Below are positions 58,926-64,000 of a stretch of 64,000 nucleotides of DNA, in pieces. Both the position numbers and the translations under genes were made by a program. This DNA comes from Microcaldota archaeon. GTDB taxonomy: Archaea > Micrarchaeota > Micrarchaeia > Anstonellales > Bilamarchaeaceae. Each line of letters starts with the position of its first letter. Positions within the stretch are counted from its first letter, which is position 1. Below the pieces are notes generated by a model that was not told where the DNA came from, did no database searches, and was given only the letters and a program-made list of their open reading frames with translations. The stretch lies in contig JAFGCC010000013.1 in NCBI GenBank assembly GCA_016932815.1, forward strand, positions 1 through 64,000, read 5' to 3'.

Positions 58926-59357
58926 CTATTTTTCATATAAAGGTATGTGGGGCAATTCATCAATCCGAACGTAGTTGAACATTTTATAGTTGGCTCTTCT
59001 GGCAGTAGAGGAAAGTTGCCGTTTCTTAAGATGAGCTTTGGGAACAAATGGGTAAAAGTCAATTCTCTGGTGGAGCGTACCTTTTTCATGCCACTTGAAA
59101 TTAGTAATCAGCGGTGGCACCATGAAACCGGATTTCAAGACCTTTTCAATTATATCCCATCCCGCTCCAAAAATCTCTTTTTTAGGCTTGGAATTGTTGG
59201 TTTTTATCTGGGCCCTAAAAGAACAAGCAGTACATTGGATATCGTATAACGGGTAGTTTTTAGGTAACCGCATAAGAGCCTTATTGCAATTGGGACACGT
59301 TACCAAAGCAACTACTTCATCTTCACCGGTCTCTCCTGCCGCCTTACTTTTGGACAT
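58926..59357 (-). CDS. Minimal DpnI/Dam-replacing-type restriction endonuclease
   Basis: 143 aa. After a Ser/Glu N-terminus come a zinc-ribbon Cys pair (CPNCNKAL), the PD-(D/E)XK-like core with D (LYDIQC) and QIK (FRAQIKT), the second Cys pair (CTAC), and STARRANYK, matching the TARRA motif of DpnI. DpnI uses D...ExK; here Q replaces E. The C-terminal winged-helix methyl-A reader of DpnI is missing, since the protein ends soon after the catalytic domain. DpnI cuts adenine-methylated GATC; specificity here is unknown. ATG 59357 is chosen; the longer frame to 59690 runs through a repeat and the Fic gene. No methyltransferase is adjacent. Confidence 0.72.
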   Translation of the reverse strand: MSKSKAAGETGEDEVVALVTCPNCNKALMRLPKNYPLYDIQCTACSFRAQIKTNNSKPKKEIFGAGWDIIEKVLKSGFMVPPLITNFKWHEKGTLHQRIDFYPFVPKAHLKKRQLSSTARRANYKMFNYVRIDELPHIPLYEK

Positions 59358-59381
59358 ATGGATAGTTAAGAAGTAATATTT

Positions 59382-59503
59382 CATAATGCTTTTTCTTTGG
59401 GAGAACCGAACCTTTCTCCGTGAGCTTTGCTCACGGGAAGAAATGTCGCAACATTTCTCAGATTTTTCGCAAAAAGAAAGGGACGAGCTCCAGTTTCTCA
59501 TCA
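59382..59503 (+). repeat. Hairpin repeat, copy C (type B hairpins, full length)
   Basis: CATAATGCTTTTTCTTTGGG, AGAACCGAACCTTTCT, hairpin CCGTGAGC-TTT-GCTCACGG, linker GAAG, hairpin AAATGT-CGCA-ACATTT, CTCAGATTTTTCGC, AAAAAGAAAGGG and GACGAGCTCCAGTTTCTCAT. Its end overlaps the Fic stop codon and it matches copy D on the other side of the Fic gene. Confidence 0.88.
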
Positions 59504-60415
59504 GTGGAATGATGGGTGCTTTTTCGCGTACTCTTCCAACGCTTCCTTTGTTATCATCCAGTTCCTCCCAAACTTCACAGCCCCTATTTTGCCCTCGCGC
59601 GCAAGCAGGCTGAGGTACTCCTGGCTGTATTTGCTGTGCTTCGCAGCTTCTGTAAGAGGCATATACTCCTGAGGTTTCGTACCAAGACAATCCAGGTAGA
59701 TGTCCAGTGACCGCTCGACAGCCTTGGCAATGAAATTTGTAAGATTGGAGACATCATCTTCTGCCCTCGCCTTCACGATAGTTCGTATGTACTTTTTCCT
59801 TTCTGCCCTCAGTACAATCACTGGCGGATAGCCCTTCCTCATAAGGTACAGATTAACCAGTAGCCTTGCCATCCTGCCGTTCCCATCAATAAATGGGTGA
59901 ATGTCTACAAATTTCATGTGTATCCTGGCTGCCTGCTCTATCGGTTCTGCATTTTCATTCAGCATCCGATATACTTCCTTCATCAAATCCGGCACTTTCG
60001 CTGGATTGGGCGGAGAATAATCGGTGCCAGAGATCCTTAGCCTGCAGTTTCTGTAAAAGCCTGCGTTCTGAGGATCGATCCTGTCCAGGATAAGGGCATG
60101 GAGATTAAGCACATCCATTTCTCCGATTTCCTTTTTGTGGACGAGGGACTCTACAAAATCAATTGCCTGTTTGTGGTTTGTAATCTCCAAGTGCTCCTTC
60201 ATTGTCTTGCCGCCTATTGTGATGCCCTCTTCAAGCACCAGGCGCGTTTCCCCAAGAGTAAGCGTGTTCCCCTCTATTGCATTAGAATTGTAAGTGAGTT
60301 CTACGTCAAATGCTTCCTTGAGCTTGGCCAGTGCACCCTTATTAAATGGCCTTAAGCCATCGAGCATTTTTTTCCTTTTGAGGATCCTTTCGTAGGTCTC
60401 TTTGTGTATGGGCAT
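59501..60415 (-). CDS. Fic/Doc-family AMPylase with N-terminal inhibitory motif and C-terminal HTH
   Basis: 304 aa from ATG 60415 (TATA 27 bases upstream). Residues about 40-50 hold the inhibitory (S/T)xxxE(G/N) motif as SNAIEGN, so this is a class II Fic protein. The catalytic motif is HPFIDGNGRMAR, complete. The C-terminal 55 residues are an excisionase/MerR-like HTH (MPLTEAAKHSKYSQEYLSLL ... FGRNWMITKEAL). It transfers AMP to target proteins; the HTH suggests it regulates its own promoter. The gene lies between hairpin repeats C and D. Confidence 0.92.
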   Translation of the reverse strand: MPIHKETYERILKRKKMLDGLRPFNKGALAKLKEAFDVELTYNSNAIEGNTLTLGETRLVLEEGITIGGKTMKEHLEITNHKQAIDFVESLVHKKEIGEMDVLNLHALILDRIDPQNAGFYRNCRLRISGTDYSPPNPAKVPDLMKEVYRMLNENAEPIEQAARIHMKFVDIHPFIDGNGRMARLLVNLYLMRKGYPPVIVLRAERKKYIRTIVKARAEDDVSNLTNFIAKAVERSLDIYLDCLGTKPQEYMPLTEAAKHSKYSQEYLSLLAREGKIGAVKFGRNWMITKEALEEYAKKHPSFH

Positions 60416-60427
60416 TAGTATATTATA

Positions 60428-60460
60428 TATCGGATAAATTATAAATCTTTCTATCCGATA
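60428..60460. promoter_or_regulatory. Proximal operator of the Fic gene
   Basis: TATCGGATA (60428-60436) and TATCCGATA (60452-60460) form an exact inverted pair separated by 15 bases. They flank the TATA box ATTTATAATTT (minus strand, about 60437-60447). Confidence 0.7.
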
Positions 60461-60492
60461 TGGAATACTGAGCAAATGATAGGAGATTGATG

Positions 60493-60525
60493 TATCGGTT
60501 AATTAAAAAAAGAATTTATCCGATA
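60493..60525. promoter_or_regulatory. Distal operator of the Fic gene
   Basis: TATCGGTTA (60493-60501) and TATCCGATA (60517-60525), again with 15 bases between, repeating the geometry of the proximal operator 65 bases away. One half-site has one mismatch. Confidence 0.6.
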
Positions 60526-60579
60526 CCATCAGAGCTCCAGTTTCCCATTCCTTGGGTGGTGAGTACCAAAATAATATCT

Positions 60580-60654
60580 CATAATGTTTTTCTTTGGGAG
60601 AACCGAACCTTTCTTTTTTCAAAAAGAAAGGGACGAGCTCCAGTTTCTCATCAT
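60580..60654 (+). repeat. Hairpin repeat, copy D (no inner hairpins)
   Basis: CATAATGTTTTTCTTTGGGA, GAACCGAA, then CCTTTCTTTTT-TC-AAAAAGAAAGG, a perfect 11-base stem, and GACGAGCTCCAGTTTCTCAT. Flanks are the same as copy C, but the two internal hairpins are absent. It shows that the outer stem is a unit into which hairpins are inserted or from which they are lost. Confidence 0.88.
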
Positions 60655-60726
60655 CGCCGATAGGGGGCTCAGGAAACGGTTCTCTTCATAAGCGGAAATC
60701 CTTTCCGCCTCAGAGTGTTTATGCAC
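60655..60726. other. Intergenic between repeat D and the YdjM-like gene
   Basis: About 70 bases with no gene; a GGGGGCTCAGGAAACGG stretch and a weak inverted pair GGCGGAAAGGATTTCCGC-like (60690-60712: GCGGAAATCCTTTCCGC) that would form a stable hairpin, possibly a terminator-like structure. Confidence 0.35.
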
Positions 60727-61191
60727 CTAGATAACTTTTATGTGTTTGTCCGCAAACAGGTGGGAGGCGTATCCCGCAAACCCTGCCAGTGCAAACGGGA
60801 ATCCTGAGAAAAGATACAGGACTAGCCCGAATACGGCTGCGGAAAATAACGTGTGGGTAATCCCGCGGTGCTTGGGGCGCAGGAAAGTCAGGACAATCAT
60901 GTAGAGCCCGGTAATGGCAAGCCCAAGGATGAGGATTTCATTGAAATGCGGAAATATGCAGAACAGGTCGTTTGAGCAGGTGGAGGCAATTGAGAATGCG
61001 AATGCAGAGATTGGGACCACGATGTCTGCCGTTTTTCGTATCTTGGATGAATCGTGGTCGATATCCGGCACCAATGAGGAGAGGGAGGCAACGCCCACTA
61101 TGAAGAAGGCATCCACCATTGCCGCGTTTAGGGCTACTGCTGCGGCAATCCCGAATAGCGCGCCTATGAACATGTGTTCTGGCCAGTTCAT
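60727..61191 (-). CDS. YdjM/DUF457-type membrane-bound metal-dependent hydrolase
   Basis: 154 aa, four TM helices. Conserved polar motifs HMFIGALFG, SLVPDIDHDSSK, KHRGITHTLFSA and GYASHLFADK give the His/Asp metal-binding pattern of the COG1988 family. Function in archaea is unknown; probably lipid or membrane-associated hydrolysis. The length matches the family. Confidence 0.85.
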   Translation of the reverse strand: MNWPEHMFIGALFGIAAAVALNAAMVDAFFIVGVASLSSLVPDIDHDSSKIRKTADIVVPISAFAFSIASTCSNDLFCIFPHFNEILILGLAITGLYMIVLTFLRPKHRGITHTLFSAAVFGLVLYLFSGFPFALAGFAGYASHLFADKHIKVI

Positions 61192-61254
61192 GTGAGAATA
61201 AAACAGAAGTAAAATTTAAAGATGGAAGCGGGGGGCGCTATTCCGCAGGGGGAT

Positions 61255-62070
61255 TCAAACGTTATTGTCATCCTCAGCCGAAATCTCCACCCAAACTAAA
61301 TAATGGTCGCTAACCCCGGGAACGATTCCCGCAGTATAAATCCCATATTGCACGAATTCGGAAGCCGCATTGGAGTTCATTATTATGCGGTCGTAGGCGC
61401 AGTCGGTTGCGGAAACGGTCGTGTCCGCATCATCCCAGATAACCCACGTCCAGCTCAAAAAGTGCGTATGGTTTGCAGCGGGATAATACGAGCAGTCAGC
61501 ATTCAGGTCCCCCATTATTATTACGTTTCCCGCATTAACAACAACCGATTCCAGGGCCGCCATTTCGGCTGGGACTTCCGAGGGCTTGGTGTGTATGTTA
61601 TAGACCGAAAAGAGGTGTCCATCCACCCCAAAGGTTGCCTTTATGGGAGGGCGCTCCCACCTATCCAAGGAATCCGGGTTGAAGTCTTCTAGGGAAAGGA
61701 GCGAGATATCGCTCCGATAAGCAATCCCCACCTGCTCCTTGCTTGAACTCCTCCCTGCACGGCTTGAAATGCTGCAGTTGTAGCCTGAGAGCCTCGAGCA
61801 CAAAGAAGGGAACGCGCTCCCGTCAGAATCCCGGATTTCCTGTATGAAGATTATGTCGTATTTTTCCATAGTAGAAGCGTAGAAGTCCATTAGAGTGTCG
61901 TTTGCTTCCTTGGAATCCCCAAGGATTTGCACATTCCAGTTTGCAACAGTAAGAGTGCGCGCGGGGGGAGGGCAGTCGGATTCATCCAAAACGATTGTTC
62001 CATCATCGCAAGTGCATCCTGCAAAGAGCAGGAGGGAAAAAAGCAGGGAGAATTTTAGCAGCGAGTCCAT
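61255..62070 (-). CDS. Lipoprotein of the endonuclease/exonuclease/phosphatase (DNase I-like) family
   Basis: 271 aa from ATG 62070 with TATA CCTTTTATTTTC 27 bases upstream. Signal peptide with lipobox LLFAGC. EEP catalytic motifs in order: NWNVQ, IQEIRD (Glu metal ligand), YNIHTKP, MGDLNADCSY (D-N), SDHYLV (catalytic His with Asp). Likely a secreted, membrane-tethered nuclease, possibly for scavenging DNA with the ComEC-like MBL lipoprotein at 19.6 kb. Confidence 0.85.
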   Translation of the reverse strand: MDSLLKFSLLFSLLLFAGCTCDDGTIVLDESDCPPPARTLTVANWNVQILGDSKEANDTLMDFYASTMEKYDIIFIQEIRDSDGSAFPSLCSRLSGYNCSISSRAGRSSSKEQVGIAYRSDISLLSLEDFNPDSLDRWERPPIKATFGVDGHLFSVYNIHTKPSEVPAEMAALESVVVNAGNVIIMGDLNADCSYYPAANHTHFLSWTWVIWDDADTTVSATDCAYDRIIMNSNAASEFVQYGIYTAGIVPGVSDHYLVWVEISAEDDNNV

Positions 62071-62131
62071 GGAAGGGAAAAAGAAGCGAGAAAATAAAAG
62101 GCTATTCTTCGGCACGGGAACGGGGGTGGGG

Positions 62132-64000
62132 CTAAACGTCCGGGTGCTCGGCATCCCGCAGGAAGAAGTGGTAGACTGCAAGGACGCTAATTATACTTAC
62201 CACAAGGAAGCCAAGGAGGACTTCCCACGCTTCGATTCCCAGGGGAACGGTCCCAAAGAACGCGGAGATGGGAGTATAGAGAACCAAGAGCTGGAGGGCG
62301 AGGGAGGCGATTATCGCAACGAGCAGCCAGCGGTTGGAGAAGAAGGAAAGCTTGTCTTTCATGCGGATTACAATCAGCCTGCTCGCTTCAGAGAGCACGA
62401 ATCCGGTAAAGACCATCGTGCGCGCGTATTCCGCCCCAAGGGGCAGGCAATAGAAAAACAGCCCGATTATCAGGAGGGTGTCCACAATCCCGATGCTGAG
62501 AACCGCCTTTAGCACCCACTTGTTGATTATCCCTTCGGAACGCGGCCGCGGCTTCTGCTTCATCACGTGGGCACGGGGCGGGTCTGCACCCAGAACCAGG
62601 GCGGGCGCGCCGTCTGTTAAGAGGTTAATCCAGAGAAGCTGGGTTGCCCTTATGGGAACTAAGCCCATTAAGGAGGTGAGGAAAACTACGAACACCTCGG
62701 AGAAGTTGCTCATCAATAGATACGTTACGAAATTGCGGATGTTGCTGAATATCGTGCGGCCTTCTTTTACCGCTTCGGCAATGGATGCGAAATTGTCATC
62801 GAGAAGAACCATGTCGGATGCCTGCTTTGCGATGTCGGTGCCCCTAATCCCCATAGAAATTCCTACGTGAGAATTGCGGAGTGCGGGGGCATCGTTTACC
62901 CCGTCCCCGGTCATCGCCACGTTGTGCCCGTTTGCCTGCAGCGCCTGGAGGATACGCTGCTTGTCCAGGGGCGAAACACGGGCGAAAACGCCTGCTTTCT
63001 CCACCTGTATGCGAAGCTCGCTGTCAGACATCTTCTCAAGGTCTTTTCCCTCTATTGCGGCTCCCCCTATGCCCACTTCCTTTGCTATTGCCCCGGCGGT
63101 TGCGATGTTGTCGCCTGTAATCATGATTACGCGTATTCCCGCCCTCTTGCAGGCCCCTATTGCATCGGGAACTTCGGAGCGGGGCGGGTCCACCATTCCC
63201 TGGAGGCCTATGAATGTGTGGCCGGATTCGGCTTCCCCTTCGGAAACCTCTGCCTTGGGCAATTCCTTGTAGGAGAATGCGAGAACCCTAAGGGCGCTCT
63301 CGCCCATTGAGAGGTTTTTTTCTAGTATCTTCCGTATCTTGGCGTTTGTGAGCTTGGAAACCTTCCCGTTTTCTAGGATGTGCGTGCAGTGCTCAAGCAC
63401 CACTTCCGGCGCACCCTTCATGCAAGCAACGCATTCCCCATTCCTTGTGTGTATCGTGGTCATCCTCTTGCGGTCGGAGGAGAAGGCGAACTCTTCTACT
63501 TTGGAATACTTGTCTGCGGAAACCCCCGCCTTTTTTGCGGCAATAAAGAGGGCTGCTTCGGTTGGGTCGCCCAGGTATGTCCTCTTCCCGTTCTCCTTTC
63601 CCACAACCACGTTGTTGCAGAGGAGGCCGCACCAGAGGAGCTTCCTGTACTGCTCAATGGGGGCAGGTTGCCCGCCAAGGAGGAATTCGCCCTTTGTGGA
63701 GTGGCCCCTGCCAGTAACTTCTATCTCCTCAGAGCCCGCATAGAGCATGCGGACTGTGAGGGCGTTTTCCGTGAGGGTTCCGGTCTTGTCGGTGCATATT
63801 ACGTCCACGCTGCTTAGGCCCTCAATTACAGAAAGCCTGCGCACAAGAGAATTCTTTTTCACCATGCGCATGGTACCCAAGGCAAGGGCTAGGGTAACTA
63901 CTGCGGGGAGCCCTTCTGGTATTGCGGCTACTGCGAGCGCTATTGCAGTTAGGAAAACGGTGACAGGGTCCATTGAGCTTAGGAAGAACTGGACTAGCGC
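62132..64000 (-). CDS. Cation-transporting P-type ATPase, Ca2+-type (5' end beyond the right edge)
   Basis: At least 622 aa; the frame stays open to base 64000, so the N-terminus is missing and the ATG at 63973 is internal. AIPEGLPAVVTLAL (PEGLP, typical of Ca2+/Na+ pumps) is M4, ICTDKTGTLTENALT the phosphorylation site, RKRMTTIH and CMKGAPEVVL nucleotide-binding, GDGVNDAPAL the hinge, and the C-terminal membrane domain includes WINLLTDGAPALVLG. It pumps Ca2+ or another cation using ATP. Confidence 0.93.
   Translation of the reverse strand, partial: ALVQFFLSSMDPVTVFLTAIALAVAAIPEGLPAVVTLALALGTMRMVKKNSLVRRLSVIEGLSSVDVICTDKTGTLTENALTVRMLYAGSEEIEVTGRGHSTKGEFLLGGQPAPIEQYRKLLWCGLLCNNVVVGKENGKRTYLGDPTEAALFIAAKKAGVSADKYSKVEEFAFSSDRKRMTTIHTRNGECVACMKGAPEVVLEHCTHILENGKVSKLTNAKIRKILEKNLSMGESALRVLAFSYKELPKAEVSEGEAESGHTFIGLQGMVDPPRSEVPDAIGACKRAGIRVIMITGDNIATAGAIAKEVGIGGAAIEGKDLEKMSDSELRIQVEKAGVFARVSPLDKQRILQALQANGHNVAMTGDGVNDAPALRNSHVGISMGIRGTDIAKQASDMVLLDDNFASIAEAVKEGRTIFSNIRNFVTYLLMSNFSEVFVVFLTSLMGLVPIRATQLLWINLLTDGAPALVLGADPPRAHVMKQKPRPRSEGIINKWVLKAVLSIGIVDTLLIIGLFFYCLPLGAEYARTMVFTGFVLSEASRLIVIRMKDKLSFFSNRWLLVAIIASLALQLLVLYTPISAFFGTVPLGIEAWEVLLGFLVVSIISVLAVYHFFLRDAEHPDV

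Noticed and set aside
59358-59690. Upstream part of the 254-aa minus-strand ORF before the DpnI-like domain
   Set aside because: It runs through hairpin repeat C and the antisense of the Fic 3' end; the DpnI-like similarity starts after ATG 59357.
1-64000. CRISPR array
   Set aside because: No regularly spaced direct repeats with unique spacers were seen; the hairpin repeats are dispersed and few.

Overview
The window is archaeal. It carries archaeal-type TrpRS, ThrRS with a DTD-like N-terminal domain, the short archaeal triosephosphate isomerase, Nop5, a PIN-KH ATPase, SecD/SecF, a geranylgeranyl reductase and TrmB/Lrp regulators. Most genes have a TATA box about 25-28 bases before the start codon, i.e. 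leaderless transcripts. The 23S and 5S rRNA genes are separate from each other, each with its own TATA-like box, and no 16S lies between them. Unlinked rRNA genes, many hypothetical surface proteins and compact spacing would fit a DPANN-type lineage such as Micrarchaeota or Diapherotrites, but that placement is inference and not shown by any marker here.

Layout. 0-1 kb: 5' part of 23S rRNA (minus strand). 1-13 kb: housekeeping genes (permease, trpS, a Nop5 with an RGG-like extension, phosphoesterase, GNAT, GlmU-like and GlmM), one tRNA, and a strongly folded non-coding block at 8.5-8.7 kb. 12.6-15.6 kb: large beta-helix/Cys-rich surface protein. 15.8-26 kb: ThrRS with an additional AlaX-like SAD domain, TIM, translin-like protein, MBL lipoprotein, glycosyltransferase, SecF-SecD, a tRNA cluster with a homing-endonuclease remnant. 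26-33.5 kb: GGR, two unknown proteins in one operon, tRNAs, DnaQ-like exonuclease, ABC exporter. 33.6-50 kb: an accessory zone with four paralogues of an unrecognised protein family (beta-rich N-terminus plus a C-terminal Cys-His-Asp/Asn arrangement like transglutaminase/papain-fold enzymes), a MNT/HEPN pair, the 5S gene, PINA, Sua5 and stomatin. 50-53.3 kb: riboflavin operon ribB - (archaeal riboflavin synthase fused to lumazine synthase) - ribA - ribD. 53.4-64 kb: exported proteins, a cation exchanger, Lrp regulator, a minimal DpnI-like nuclease, a Fic gene with duplicated operators, and a P-type ATPase cut by the window edge.

Most notable: (1) the four-member transglutaminase-like family; (2) three direct repeats made from the 3' end of the 5S gene, which bracket the MNT/HEPN pair and one paralogue as if two elements had accumulated at the 5S gene; (3) an interspersed repeat whose two inner hairpins are exchanged for unrelated hairpins of the same architecture; (4) ThrRS, riboflavin synthase and Nop5 with unusual domain architectures. 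All calls are made by reading the sequence; no database search was run.
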